A stretch of DNA of 64,000 nucleotides, from contig JAGKQI010000096.1 in assembly GCA_018806915.1 (NCBI GenBank), forward strand, positions 310,001 to 374,000, in the 5' to 3' direction. The position numbers and the translations under genes were made by a program. Position 1 is the stretch's first letter, and each line of letters starts with the position of its first letter. The notes below the pieces were generated by a model. That model was not told the DNA's origin and ran no database searches. It saw only the letters and a program-made list of their open reading frames with translations. This stretch comes from Phytophthora colocasiae (taxonomy: Eukaryota > Oomycota > Peronosporomycetes > Peronosporales > Peronosporaceae). Of the stretch, positions 31,101 to 41,096 are shown one piece after another.

Positions 31101-31652
31101 GTCTCTCTCCCTGTCTCGTCGATCCCTTCTCCTTCCTTCCGAGCGCGATCTGGATCTCGACCGCCTACTTCTCCTACCTCGTTCATCATCCCGTCCGCGG
31201 TCCCTGTCTCGTCCGTAGCGATCACGCTCTCTTGATCTGTCTCTGGTACGAGTATGACCATCACTCTCCCTGTCATGGCGATTAGAAGACGTCGGTTTCT
31301 TCTCGTCCTCATCATATTTAATGGATGCACCAGCAATATCCGACGCTGTAAGTTGCTCGTCTTCTCGGATCTGGTGCTTCGAGGTCTTGCTCTTACTTCC
31401 TGAAGTGACGTTCTTACTCTGCTTCATCTTGTTCGGCGCCATGGCTAGTACAATCCTATAAAGGTTCTCGGCCAATGCGGATGGCAGTGGCAGCTCATCC
31501 TTCTTGATGGACGCCAGGAAGGCGGCGCAGCTCGAACTGCCACGTACCAGATCGATCACGAACTCAGCCAGCGTCTTGTCGCTCATGCCCAGGTGGTTTT
31601 CCAGCGCCTGACACACCTTGGACACGAGACTCAGCTCCTGCAGCTTCTCCAT
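28101..31652 (-). CDS. DHX8: Prp22/DHX8-like DEAH-box splicing helicase
   Basis: Single exon, 1,183 aa from ATG 31652; upstream in-frame codons to 31703 lack an ATG. Prp22/DHX8 releases spliced mRNA from the spliceosome. In order: an N-terminal helical domain ([20 protein letters not shown]), a long Arg/Asp/Ser-rich region ([15 protein letters not shown]), an S1 RNA-binding domain (about 222-295, [20 protein letters not shown]), and the helicase core with [10 protein letters not shown] (about 550), DEAH (about 650), [10 protein letters not shown] and [12 protein letters not shown]. The HA2 and OB-fold C-terminal domains follow. Order and length match human DHX8 (1,220 aa). It shares a 241-bp upstream region with the zinc-finger gene. 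Confidence 0.93.
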   Translation of the reverse strand: MEKLQELSLVSKVCQALENHLGMSDKTLAEFVIDLVRGSSSCAAFLASIKKDELPLPSALAENLYRIVLAMAPNKMKQSKNVTSGSKSKTSKHQIREDEQLTASDIAGASIKYDEDEKKPTSSNRHDRESDGHTRTRDRSRERDRYGRDRDRGRDDERGRRSRRSRSRSRSEGRRRDRRDRERDRSRGRDRDRDDRYGSSRSRRDDRDRDYDRRGSDSQPRQLELYGIYSGRVTKVMDFGVFVELEGFSREKKEGLVHVSNLSANRVGNVKEFAKRGDRVKVKLISITGAKLSMSMRDVDQKTGQDLMPQRSSGGAERAREDNKASDSRSWINPSAPGMQSSQQLDEDDNKPQRASKRMSSPERWEVQQLINSGVLSVEDYPTFDEEHGLLNTEATEEDFEVELNEDEPVFLRGQTQISREISPVKIVKNPDGSMQRAAMTQSNLAKERRELRQTQANQLIDSIPKDLNRPWEDPMPDAGERHFAQELRGINMGSTFELPEWKQKSVGKNLSYGIVSNKSILEQRESLPVFKLKRQLMKAIADNQVLVVIGETGSGKTTQMTQYMAEMGLTSTGIIGCTQPRRVAASSVAKRVAEEFGCELGQEVGYSMRFEDVTSPETVIKYMTEGMLLREYLADPTLSKYSALMLDEAHERTINTDVLFGLLKDLLRKRKDLKIIVTSATLDAEKFSRYFFDCPIFTIPGRTFPVEILYTKEPELDYLDASLLCVMQIHLSEPEGDILLFLTGQEEIDTACEVLYQRIKALQERALAPELIILPVYGALPSEMQSRIFEPAPKGSRKCVVATNIAEASLTIDGIYYVVDPGFCKQNAFNSKIGMDSLVVVPCSQASARQRAGRAGRTGPGKCYRLYTENAYKNEMLPTTVPEIQRANLGSVVLQLKAMGINDLMGFDFMDPPPQDALVMALENLYALGALDDEGLLTRLGKKMAEFPVEPKNAKVLLTSVVLGCAEEVLTIVAMLSVESVFFRPKEKQAQADQKKAKFHQPEGDHLTLLAVYEAWANSKFSNPWCYENFIQARAIRRAQDVRKQLLSILDRYKMDVVSCGKNYNKVRRAIVAGYFANTAKKDPQEGYRTMVEGQPVYIHPSSAVFNKSPEWVLYHELVLTTKEYMRNIMTIEPKWLVELAPAFFKKGDPTKLSKRKRNEKIEPLYDRFNPPDSWRLSKRRG

Positions 31653-31893
31653 CCTTTCACCTTCTTGCTCCAGTAACCTTTGCTTGACCAGAGTGATTGT
31701 CACTGGAAATGAGGTGGTACTTTAGTGTGCAGTACACCAGACAAATTCCGGGGATGGGTTTGTTTTACAGAACGAATATCAACCAATCACAGAAAAGCAG
31801 TTCAAAAGTTCAACTTGCCTTCGTGATCGCGGCGATTCACCTCAAGAGCTATAGGCGCGGTATATTCAGTTCCAAGTATTCGACCGTGCAGCT
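31653..31893. promoter_or_regulatory. Divergent promoter region, DHX8 and C2H2 gene, with CCAATCA
   Basis: A 241-bp gap between two divergent ATGs. A CCAATCA box is present at 31783-31789. No TATA box stands out. Confidence 0.4.
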
Positions 31894-32906
31894 ATGGACA
31901 CTAACCAGCAGCATCTAGCGATGGCAGGCGCGTACATTCCTGCAGATATGGATCTGCATGCGATGGCAGTCGTGCAGCCTCTGCCGCCGCCAGTCAACAC
32001 CAGTATGGGCATGACCATGACCGCCACAGGAGACCTACTGCAAGACGTCAAGTTTTGTCCCAACCCGGCATCTCCAGCTCCCATGTTACAAGACGTTAAG
32101 GTTGGACTTGACCCGACATCACCAGGACACATGCTGCAAGATATCAAGCTTGGTCCTGATCCGGCGTCACCAGCGCCGTCGTCCGTTTCCTCAAGGGAAA
32201 AGTGGCAACAGAAACGCCATGTGTGCCAGACGCCCGACTGCGGTAAGAGCTTCGACTCCAAGTGGGCTCTCATCCGGTACGTTATCGCTGAAAGAACTGA
32301 AGTTGCGCGTAGTATACCTGATCTGATGTTTACTGCTGCCATTGTAGACACATTCGTGTCCATACAGGTGAAAAACCATTTCCGTGCACGCATCCATCGT
32401 GTGATAAATCTTTCGCCGAGAAATCTGCTATGACACGGTATGGTTTCTAATTGTTAAGCGAATCTCGAGATATTTCATAATAACTCATCTGAATGTGTGT
32501 GCTGGTTGCTTATAGCCACTTGCAGACGCATTCGAGGGACAAACCGTACAAGTGCACGTATGCAGATTGCACCAAGAGCTTCAAGGGCAAGGATTACCTC
32601 GAGTTTCACTTGAAAATTCATGCAGAAGGTAACCCGTACGCTTGCGACCACCCAACATGCTCCAAAACCTTTTGCAGCCCCAAGAGCCTCAAGAAACACA
32701 TCAGGTTGTGGCACAACCCTGGAGGGAAGAGCACTTCCATGGAGCAGCAGCTGAGAGAACGCATTATCAAGATGGCAACCCGGAATAAGGAAAAGACTCG
32801 TAAATTTGAGTCGACTATTCGAAACCTCATGGAGGAGAATGAGGCTTTGAAGAGGAGGATCGTTGAGCTCGATGGTCCAAATCATCAGTTGCAGCAACGG
32901 TTGTAA
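31894..32906 (+). CDS. Four-finger C2H2 zinc-finger protein with C-terminal coiled coil
   Basis: Three exons: 31894-32276, 32348-32437 and 32516-32906. The introns are 71 and 78 nt; both split an Arg codon in phase 2, directly before the conserved His of a finger. The product is 287 aa. The four TFIIIA-type fingers begin [30 protein letters not shown] and [10 protein letters not shown], joined by TGEKPF-type linkers, so DNA binding is likely. The N-terminal half has a repeated block ([48 protein letters not shown]). The C-terminus is a leucine-containing coiled coil ([20 protein letters not shown]) that may allow dimer formation. The targets are unknown. Confidence 0.85.
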
Positions 32907-33279
32907 TTTCATTGAGGAAATTGCTTCCTATCTCTGGGGCGGCTGGCATGAGCTGTATGAATGATTTATTGGAGACGAAAGCGAGGCCTGAGCTCATGAG
33001 AAGGAGCAACCTGTGCGTTTAAGTTGTGTGGTTCAAATGACGAGGGGAGTAGTGACAGCAGTGCAAAAGATTTGCAGACTTGCTAAAGCTTTCACTAATC
33101 GAATATGAGGGCGAGGCCCACTTCGCCATTTTGTCCATACATTTTTGAAACACTTGCTGCTGTTCTACATGTGTGAGAGATGAAGGCTTCATTTCGATAT
33201 TGAATAAACTACCTGAGCGAAGAAACGAAGGAAAAAGCGAATCTAGCTGCAACCGCAGGAGATATCAAACCGCACTTCC
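32907..33279. other. Convergent gap between C2H2 gene and CCT8
   Basis: 373 bp holding the 3' ends of two convergent genes. No coding or RNA feature is recognised. Confidence 0.5.
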
Positions 33280-35009
33280 TTACATGCCTCGCGGCTTAGG
33301 TCCACCAGCCGCCTTGGCCATGATGATCTGGTCAACACGGAGCACTGTGATGGCAGCGTCGGCACCGAGGCGAATAGCAGACATTTTAGTCTGGAGGTGA
33401 TCCCAGATACCCTTGTCCAGAGCGTCCGGAATTACGTGCGATTCGTGCTCGTTCTGTAAACACATCAATGCGACGTCAGCAACAAGTCAGTACAAGCTTC
33501 AACCAAATCCTACTTCAGTAGTACAAGACAACAGAATTCACTTACATCCACATCCACACCGGCGCTAACATTTCCTGCCGCGTGTGCGGCGTACAGGCTA
33601 GAGATAACCTCCGTAGCCATCTGACCCGAGTTCTCGGCCAGAATGCGGGGAACAACCTCAATAGCGTCACCAAACTTCTTAATGGCGTACTGATCGAGAC
33701 CAGGCGTGGCATCACCAAAGCTCTTAATCTGACGCGACAGCTCAATCTCCGTGGAGCCGGCACCAGACACGAACCGGCCGTCCCGGCACACAGACTTGAC
33801 ACAGTTCACACCGTCGTCGATGGCACGCTCAATGTCGTTCAGCACGTTGTCCGTGCTGGCACGCAGTACAATCGTCGAGATCTTGGCGTCCTCCTCCTCC
33901 TGCTGGAAGACGGTCACCTTCTTGCCACCGATCTCCTTGACTGTCACACTGTCACAGAAACCCATCTCATCGGGCGTGGGAGCGCCCAGACGCACGAGAG
34001 CGTTGGCATTCACAGCACGGCACAAACGACGTAGCTCCCACTTGGACTGGATCTTCACAGCCATAAGGTTGTACTTCTCCAGGAAGTGCAGAGCCATCTC
34101 ACTGATGCTGCCGCCGGAAACGACCACAGTAGCACCCGACTCGCTGATAGCACGCACCGCTTCTTCCAGATGCTTCTCCTCGCCCTTGTTGTAGTTCATG
34201 AGCTCGTCCGCGTCCTTAATAAGCACAGTGCTTTTGGCTTCCGTGGACGAAATCTCAATACCGCAGCCGAATACGGCGATCTTAGCCTTCAGCGCCTTCT
34301 TCACATTTCCTTCAGTATTGCGTTGAATGACCATACCACGAATAACCGTGGAGTCGTTCAAGTTACCACCCATGATCTTTGCCACACGGATGTTGTCCAC
34401 ATTAATGGACGGCTTCTTGGGAGCCGCCGGCATGACATTAAGACAGGCCTCAGCAACAAGTTTGGCCAACAGGTCTTCGTATCCGTACTGCTTAGAGGCC
34501 AGCGACGTCTTAATGGCCTTCTGCAGTTCTTCCTGGTCGCGCGGGTCCTTAACCTGCACACTCTGCAGCTTCTGCAAGATCTCCTGACACTTGTCGTGCG
34601 CCTTCTGGTATCCAGTAACAATTTCACTAGCGTGCAGACCCATACGCAGCAGACTAGCAGCTTCCATGAGCAATTCTCCAGCCAGAGCCACCACAAGACA
34701 CGTGCCGTCTCCAAAGTCGTTCTCCTGCATCTTAGCAGCCATAACGACCATACGTGCAGCCGGGTGGATAACCTCCAGTTCCTTCACAATAGTAGCTGTG
34801 TCACTCGTGACGAAAATGCGCTCCAAATGGTTAATCACAAGCTTGTTCATGCCGTTCGGACCAAGCGAAGAGCGCGTGATGGCTGCCAGTTGCTTCACAG
34901 CGTCGATATTCTTGGCCACAGCCTCATCCACTCCCTCGAAGTGCTTGTGGCCGTCCTTCAGCATTGAGGACAGCCCCCCGGCCACGTTCAGCCCCATCGA
35001 CTTGGACAT
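33280..35009 (-). CDS. CCT8: Chaperonin CCT/TRiC subunit theta
   Basis: Two exons on the minus strand, 35009-33546 and 33453-33280. The 92-nt intron (GTAAGT...TTACAG, phase 0) gives 545 aa. CCT is the cytosolic chaperonin that folds actin, tubulin and other proteins. The group II ATP site shows SLGPNGMNKLV, a TSDTATIV block and DFGDGTCLVV; KTSLASKQYG and the GAGSTEIELSRQI region match theta subunits. Human CCT8 is 548 aa. The C-terminal 57 residues, including RVDQIIMAKAAGG, are in exon 2. It is divergent from the Dbp7 gene by 205 bp with two CCAATCA boxes. Confidence 0.93.
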
Positions 35010-35214
35010 ATTTGCTGCTTGACTTTGGCTGGTGGCTTTTGCTTGGTGTCAAAGATTCCCCTTCTCGCGTAGCGCCACACAAAGAGATACTTCCGATTTT
35101 CAACCAATCAAATATTTGGTAAAATCAAAGTGTATTTTAACCAATCATAGGTGATTATGAAGTCAAACAGCTTCGTGACCAGCAAACGCTGCAATAACAA
35201 TTCCAGTGGCAGTC
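35010..35214. promoter_or_regulatory. Divergent promoter region, CCT8 and Dbp7, with two CCAATCA boxes
   Basis: AACCAATCA occurs twice in the same orientation (core 35104-35110 and 35141-35147) in a 205-bp gap between divergent start codons. The boxes lie near the centre, so they could serve both genes. Confidence 0.45.
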
Positions 35215-37548
35215 ATGGACGGCTTCTCGCTCAATATCTCGGCATCTAGCGGTGCACGTAAGCCTGTCAAGAAGAAAAATACCTTTCGAGCTAAGCAGCA
35301 GGCCAAGCGCGCGAAGGCAAAAGCTAATAAGACTGGAAAAGTACCTCAAAAACAGTCTGGAGGACAGCGACAGTATGTTAATGGCAATAACCAGCACAAG
35401 ACAGTGACTAGTAAGCCACAGTCGAAGCCACAACCAGCAAAGAATGTTCCAGTTGTTGAAGAAAAAGTGGAAGTTGTGCCGGTGCAACATGAAGAGCCGA
35501 CTGAGGAGTCAGTGAAAGACGAAAGCGAGTCTGAAGATGAGAAAGAAGAACTCACGCAGAAGATGAACGATGACAAGGAAGAACCCAAGCAGGAGAAGGA
35601 AGATAATAGTGGTGATGAAGTTGACGAGACCGAAAAGCCGGCGGAGTTGAAGACGAAGACGTTTGGCACACGTCGCAACCCGAACAAGGAGGGATACACT
35701 GTAGAGAAGTTTACCACGCCAAGTGTCAAGATCGACAATGTGTTGTCCAAACCTTTGTCATCCTCGTCGAGTGAGAAGATTTTCGCTGCGAACACTTTCG
35801 AATCGATGCAAATGGCCGAGAAGCTGGTGAACGTCCTCAAGAAGGATGGAGTAGCCGGTGGGTTTGGCTTTGCACGCCCCACCAATGTACAGGTACAAAC
35901 GATTCCGTCGGTTCTGAAGGGTAATGATATTCTGGTAAAGAGTGAGACTGGATCAGGTAAGACGCTTTCATACCTACTACCTATTGTTCAGAAACTTCAG
36001 GCGGTGTCACCGCGAATTCAGCGTCAAGATGGTTGTATGGCACTAGTGCTGGCGCCCACACGTGAGTTGTGCACGCAAATTCTGGAGACTGCGAACAAAC
36101 TCATCCAACCATTTGTGTTCCTGGTTCCGGGTGCCATTATCGGTGGTGAAAAAAAGAAGGCGGAGAAGGCTCGACTTCGGAAGGGCATCACGATTTTAAT
36201 TGCCACTCCTGGTCGTCTGGCTGACCACTTGGTGAACACTCAATCGTTCAATTACTCCAAGCTTCAGTTTTTGGTCTTGGATGAAGCAGATCGTCTGTTG
36301 GATATGGGGTTCGAGAAGCAGATTACGCAGATTCTGACCATTCTGGACGGCAAGAAGGCGCTTCAGAAGCGGCAAAATATCCTGGTGTCTGCAACTATCA
36401 ACAGTGGAGTGGAGCAGCTTGCCAAGATGAGTCTTTCGAGTCCCATCCTGATCGATGCTGATGCCGTTACTAGCGGTGAAGAACCGACATCGGAGATCAA
36501 ACCTGCTAGTCAAGAGAAGTTCTCCACTCCTCATCAGTTGATGCAGCATTTCATGCTCGTACCAGCCAAGGCGCGACTCTGTGCGCTAACCTGTTTTTTG
36601 CGTGAGGAACTACGCCATGGCCCTCGTGATAGCAAGAAGGACGGCTCTGGGAAGTGCAAAATCGTGGTTTTCCTGTCCACATGTGACGCTGTGGACTTTC
36701 ACTACTCGCTCTTTCGCAAATGTGCGTGGCCATCCGGAAAGGGGTCACCTGAAGACACGGAAAGTGACGGAAGCAATGGTGTGGCATCTCTTTTTGGCAA
36801 CCAGGGTCCTGTATTCCGGCTGCATGGTAATATTCCTCAACAGGAGCGTGTGACTACGTTCAAGAGTTTCTGCTCTTCGAGCTCTGGTGTATTGCTGTGT
36901 ACCGATGTTGCCGCCCGTGGTCTTAACTTGCCTACAGTCAAGTGGATCGTCCAATATGACCCGCCAACTGAGACTCGTGACTATGTGCATCGTGTGGGCC
37001 GTACGGCCCGAAGTGGTAACCAAGGAAGCAGTCTGCTGTTCTTGATGCCATCCGAGTCGGAGTACCTGAACTATCTGAGCAAGCAGGGCCTAAAGTTAAA
37101 CGCCTTGAGTCTAGAGAAGACCGTTGCGCGCGTAGGCAAGCACGGTGGATTCCTGACAACATCTCGGAAGAAACTTCTTCACGAGGTTGTGCAGAGCGAT
37201 CTGCAGTTCCTGTACGAGCAGACGCTTTTAGCAGACAAGGAGTTGTTCGAGCTGGCTTGTCAAGCTTTCCACTCTTTTGTGCGTAGTTACGCGACACACT
37301 CGTCAGATACAAGAAGCATTTTCCACGTCCGTAGCCTGCACTTCGGACACGTTGCCAAGAGCTTCGCACTGCGTGATCCTCCTGCATCTTCGAAGCTGCG
37401 AGATACTGGACGAAACGCTAAGAAGGGTACGCTGCATAAGCGGAAGGAGCGTGATGACAAGCAGCAGGCCGTAGTTGCCAAGAAACAGAAGAAGATTCGC
37501 GATGAGAAACGTCGGTACGCTCAGAACGTCTCGGAGTTCGCCGATTAG
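35215..37548 (+). CDS. DDX31: Dbp7/DDX31-like DEAD-box RNA helicase
   Basis: Single exon, 777 aa from ATG 35215; an earlier in-frame GTG is not favoured. Dbp7/DDX31 acts in the nucleolus in assembly of the large ribosomal subunit. The N-terminal ~190 residues are Lys-rich (KKKNTFRAKQQAKRAKAKA) then acidic. The helicase core has a Q-motif region (RPTNVQVQTIPSVL), Walker A SETGSGKT (about 242-249), DEAD in VLDEADRLLDMGF (about 356), SATINSGVEQL and HRVGRTAR (about 590). The insert VFRLHGNIPQQERVTTFKSF and the long C-terminus with VRSYATHSS fit Dbp7. It is convergent with the next gene (102 bp). Confidence 0.9.
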   Translation: MDGFSLNISASSGARKPVKKKNTFRAKQQAKRAKAKANKTGKVPQKQSGGQRQYVNGNNQHKTVTSKPQSKPQPAKNVPVVEEKVEVVPVQHEEPTEESVKDESESEDEKEELTQKMNDDKEEPKQEKEDNSGDEVDETEKPAELKTKTFGTRRNPNKEGYTVEKFTTPSVKIDNVLSKPLSSSSSEKIFAANTFESMQMAEKLVNVLKKDGVAGGFGFARPTNVQVQTIPSVLKGNDILVKSETGSGKTLSYLLPIVQKLQAVSPRIQRQDGCMALVLAPTRELCTQILETANKLIQPFVFLVPGAIIGGEKKKAEKARLRKGITILIATPGRLADHLVNTQSFNYSKLQFLVLDEADRLLDMGFEKQITQILTILDGKKALQKRQNILVSATINSGVEQLAKMSLSSPILIDADAVTSGEEPTSEIKPASQEKFSTPHQLMQHFMLVPAKARLCALTCFLREELRHGPRDSKKDGSGKCKIVVFLSTCDAVDFHYSLFRKCAWPSGKGSPEDTESDGSNGVASLFGNQGPVFRLHGNIPQQERVTTFKSFCSSSSGVLLCTDVAARGLNLPTVKWIVQYDPPTETRDYVHRVGRTARSGNQGSSLLFLMPSESEYLNYLSKQGLKLNALSLEKTVARVGKHGGFLTTSRKKLLHEVVQSDLQFLYEQTLLADKELFELACQAFHSFVRSYATHSSDTRSIFHVRSLHFGHVAKSFALRDPPASSKLRDTGRNAKKGTLHKRKERDDKQQAVVAKKQKKIRDEKRRYAQNVSEFAD

Positions 37549-37650
37549 TGTTGTGTCTACAATAACAAACCGCATAGAAGATTTTGCATTTCCGACTGGG
37601 TTTCTATGAAGTGCATTGAGGTGGATAAAGATATCATGCATCGGTCACAT

Positions 37651-38435
37651 TCAAGTGCTCTTCCTCTTCTTCGATTTCTGCTGCTTGGCCTTGCTCTTGA
37701 CTATTTCTTGCTTTTGTGTGGGCTTCGTCTTCGTCTTGTTTAAATTGTTCTTCTTTGTCTTAGAAGCAAACAGTGGAGCAAAAACCTCAGCGACATCCGT
37801 ATCCTCATCGATCTCAATGACCTTGTTGCCAACAGCGACTGGCAGTTTTGGGAACGCACTAAGCATGCATAAGTTGCAGCAAAATTAGTTAAGCCATCGA
37901 CCACACGCAACAACATTGCAATAACTTACCGGAGCAGAGTCTGCAATGCAAATGCAGCACTGAAACATTGCTGAGCAAGGGTGACGTCTTCAGGCTTGTG
38001 GCCGTTCACTTCCAAGAAATGCTGTACCACTTGCTTGGCTGCAATTGGGTTCTCCAGCTGCAGCTCAATGAATCGAGCGAACTCGTGCACCACAGCTTCG
38101 CGTTCGTGCATCCAATGCACGTTCTGCACAGCAAACACTCGGTTCTCCACGTCGAAAATACCAATCACCTGCGGCTCCAAATAGTCTTCATCTTCTTCCT
38201 CTTCGTCCGTGTTTTCTTCGCTTCCCTGTGGTTTGGAGACGTTGTCACCAATGGGTTTCTGACTGCGAATTAGTGTCAACAGCGTCTGTCGCTGCTCCTC
38301 CGTCTTGCACAATGACAGAATCAAATCCAGACCATACTCGACACCCTTGGGAACCACTTGGGGACGCAGTGAAGGCGCCAGAGCCGTCACGACGCTCTGC
38401 AGTTGCTGCGCAGCAGCCAGCGGATCACTTGCCAT
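37651..38435 (-). CDS. Hypothetical protein with basic tail
   Basis: Two exons, 38435-37930 and 37858-37651. The 71-nt intron (GTAAGT...GCTTAG, phase 2) gives 237 aa. I do not recognise it. The first ~60 residues are helical (LAAAQQLQSVVTALAPSL), an acidic stretch follows (ENTDEEEEDEDYLEPQ), then a mixed segment (VIGIFDVENRVFAVQNVHWM) and helices. The last 40 residues are very Lys-rich (KTKTKPTQKQEIVKSKAK), which suggests nucleolar location or RNA binding. The start is 113 bp from the divergent Gemin2 start. Confidence 0.7.
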
Positions 38436-38548
38436 TCTTATTTGAATTGGTTGGTCGGCTTTCAGCTTTTTTTAGTCGTGAGCAAAAAATTACACTTTTT
38501 TTGATCCATTTTGTCACCGACCAATATATTTTTGACATAAAAGAAATC
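38436..38548. promoter_or_regulatory. Very short divergent promoter, hypothetical gene and Gemin2
   Basis: Only 113 bp separates two divergent ATGs. It includes a T-rich and A-rich stretch but no clear CCAAT box. Confidence 0.35.
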
Positions 38549-39331
38549 ATGATGGCTGCGGTGCTGCCTGTCGATGGCGAGGAAGCAGTGGACGTACAGC
38601 TCATCCGGAGACGAATGCAGCAGGGAATTCCGCCCCAAGACGTTCAGGAGTATCTATGGCGGGTGAGGCTTGAAGCGGAGGGCATCCCAGACGTCGTAGT
38701 GGCTCCAGACGTGGACCCCAGACAGTTTGACGCTCAACAGACCAGCAACATGCCAAAACTGCAAGCTTTCGGACTGGAACAGACAGATCCAGCGCGGATT
38801 TCCGATAGTAAATGGACGAGAGGGTTACTTGCAGATTTCGCTGAGTTGCGGCAGTTAATTAGTCGGTGGGAAACTATTGGACCGCCCAAAGCGGAGACAG
38901 TGCAAGATAGCGATGTCCCTGTAGAGATCCTACGCACCACCGTACCCAGAATGAGCGATGAGGAAGGATGGATCAGGTTTTTCTTTGGTAAATCCGGGAC
39001 AGACACGTCAGCTACTCCTCCACATTTGAGACTGCTGCTGCAGTTCGATCAGGTGTTAACGAGAAGACTGCTGGAGTATCATGCTGCGTGGCTAAGCAGT
39101 GAAAATGTAGTGCAAATTTCACGAGCACGAGCAGTCTGGATATACGCACTTCTGGCTCGACTAGACAAACCGGTCCATGCTAATGTGGCAGCTACAATTC
39201 GACAGATTCTCCGATGCTGTTGGACTTTGAGGTGCGAGCTGGACGCACCATCGGAGATTCAGCTCAAATCGCTGAACATTCTTATCGTCATTGCCGGAGA
39301 CTTCTTCGGCCAGCTACATGATTTGGAGTGA
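38549..39331 (+). CDS. GEMIN2: Gemin2-like SMN-complex protein
   Basis: Single exon, 260 aa from ATG 38549; the second codon is also ATG. Gemin2 holds the Sm protein pentamer while the SMN complex builds snRNPs. Supporting features are the N-terminal helix ending in VRLEAEGIPDVVVAPDVDP (compare PDVVVAQIDP in animals), the motif MSDEEGWIRFFFG, and the C-terminal helical bundle with WIYALLARLDKPVHANV and LNILIVIAGDFFGQLHDLE. The length is near human Gemin2 (280 aa). The gene ends 76 bp before the maspardin ATG on the same strand. Confidence 0.85.
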   Translation: MMAAVLPVDGEEAVDVQLIRRRMQQGIPPQDVQEYLWRVRLEAEGIPDVVVAPDVDPRQFDAQQTSNMPKLQAFGLEQTDPARISDSKWTRGLLADFAELRQLISRWETIGPPKAETVQDSDVPVEILRTTVPRMSDEEGWIRFFFGKSGTDTSATPPHLRLLLQFDQVLTRRLLEYHAAWLSSENVVQISRARAVWIYALLARLDKPVHANVAATIRQILRCCWTLRCELDAPSEIQLKSLNILIVIAGDFFGQLHDLE

Positions 39332-39407
39332 TGATCTCAATATCACAATAGTATAATACGAAGTATCTGTCTTGTGGTGTTGCTTTCGAATTTCATCTTG
39401 CATGTAG

Positions 39408-41005
39408 ATGGCAAGTATCAAACGCAAAGAAGAACTTCTTGAATCGAAGCCACCGAACATATTTCCAAAACATTACTGTAACCCAAGGGACGGCTCAAAA
39501 GATTTTTCAGACTTGATTGGCATCGATTCGATGCCATCAAGCATGAAACCAACGGAGCTGTCGCCTCTGAAGCGCAGCGAGCAGGAATTCCTGCAGCACA
39601 CAGCGCGTCAGCGTATCACCACTTATGACGGCCACACTTGGGAGTACTATGACTCAGGACGACTGAGCGATGCAAACGCTGGTTTACCACCTTTGGTGTG
39701 TCTGCCCGGAACAAGTGGGGTTGCTCGCTGCTTCCATCTGCAGTTGCAAGAACTAGGGGCCAAAGGTTTTCGCGTTCTAGCGGTATGCTATTGAAATTCG
39801 AGTTGGTGTCTGTCATTCTTCACATTGCCAATTTTTGAAATCGGACAGATCCAATATCCGGTTGTTTGGACACATGAAGAATGGATCCACAGTTTTGACA
39901 GATTTCTCAACGCGATGAATTTGTCGGAGGTATAAATGAGCTGGTTGATAGCCTATTTGGACGAACGAGAAAACTAAAGTTTCGCTGTAAGATCCACGTG
40001 TACGCCGTGTCACTTGGAGCGTATTTGATACAGGTGGGTCTAAGGATGTGATTGAAGATCAGCATTACCAAGTCTCACTATAATACTTGATCTACAGCGC
40101 TATATGTCTCTCTATCCGCAACGAGTCGTTTCTTTGGCTATGACACAAGGATTCTGCGATACCCACGCCTTCGGAGCAAGCGCCCCGTGCATTAAGATGT
40201 AAGTTGTAGTTCTTACTTAGTACTGTACCTACTACACTGTCATTGATATTCTCTGGTGATAGGGCTGATTGATACACGTTTTGATAACTGTAGGCTCCCA
40301 TACTTGCCAGATTTTTATGTGAGAAAGTAAGCAATATCTGTTGTTATTCAGCCGCTTGCGAACTACAGTTGATCTCAATAATGCGGAGTGTTTGCTTGTT
40401 AAAATACAGGTATATTCTTGAGCAATTCCCGAAGCAGACTCCTGACATGGATGCACAGAATCAAGCAATCGAATACATGCTGGAGCAGGTAAGAAAAACA
40501 TGTAGACAGGTGAGGATATTTGCGCTTGTATCTCTGATGAGGTATATCTCGATAATTTGCAGCTAGGTTCTCTGACTCAGCAGGATATTGCCTCGCGCTT
40601 GACCCTCAGTTGTCTCTCTTGCGACCCCAAGAGCTGGAAAATATTTTTGCCAGACGAGAAAATATCACTCATCGACGTAAGTGGACGTCGTATACATATT
40701 TTCTTGAGATTTCTAACTAAATCCCCGTACTCAAGAGCTACGAAGACACCAGTCTTCCTACAAGTCTCAAAGACCAACTTGGCTGCCGCTACCCACTGGC
40801 CAAGCAGGTACTGTATATCTTTTCAAGAATTCACATTCTTCATCAAGTAACTTCAACACCATATTTCTCAAAAACTCATTTCTTGACTGAATACTTGTAG
40901 GCGTTGCTCAAGAACGGAGGCGATTTTCCATTCCTCTCACATCATGAAGATGTTACCATGCACCTCCAAGTTCATTTACGAGCAAACGGTGTCTTCATTG
41001 CATGA
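39408..41005 (+). CDS. SPG21: Maspardin (SPG21/ACP33)-like alpha/beta-hydrolase-fold protein
   Basis: Nine exons: 39408-39782, 39849-39929, 39992-40033, 40098-40198, 40294-40326, 40410-40488, 40563-40676, 40736-40807 and 40901-41005. All have GT-AG introns with matching phases, giving 333 aa. Maspardin is an endosomal/cytosolic alpha/beta-hydrolase-fold protein of uncertain activity. Matches to the family are PPLVCLPGTSGVARCFHLQL, IQYPVVWTHEEWIHSFDRFL, the nucleophile-elbow region VYAVSLGAYLIQ (Ser in VSLGA), LTQQDIASRLTLSCLS and LKNGGDFPFLSHHEDVTMHL. The ~40-residue N-terminal extension is not typical. Most genes here have 0-2 introns, so nine exons is unusual. Confidence 0.88.
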
Positions 41006-41054
41006 ACTCGCAAGAAAAATAGTGTCTGTTATAACAAATGACCCCATTTTCCTA

Positions 41055-41078
41055 CCAATCAAAGTCTTTTGCCAATCA
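41055..41078 (+). promoter_or_regulatory. Two CCAATCA boxes upstream of the methyltransferase gene
   Basis: CCAATCA occurs at 41055-41061 and 41072-41078, in the 91-bp gap between the maspardin stop and the next ATG, so the second gene probably has its own promoter here. Confidence 0.45.
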
Positions 41079-41096
41079 ATTTATCAACCATCGAAA

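Noticed and set aside
32475..32912. 145-codon minus-strand frame over the zinc-finger exon.
   Set aside because: Mirror frame of the C2H2 coding sequence; the plus strand has clear finger motifs.
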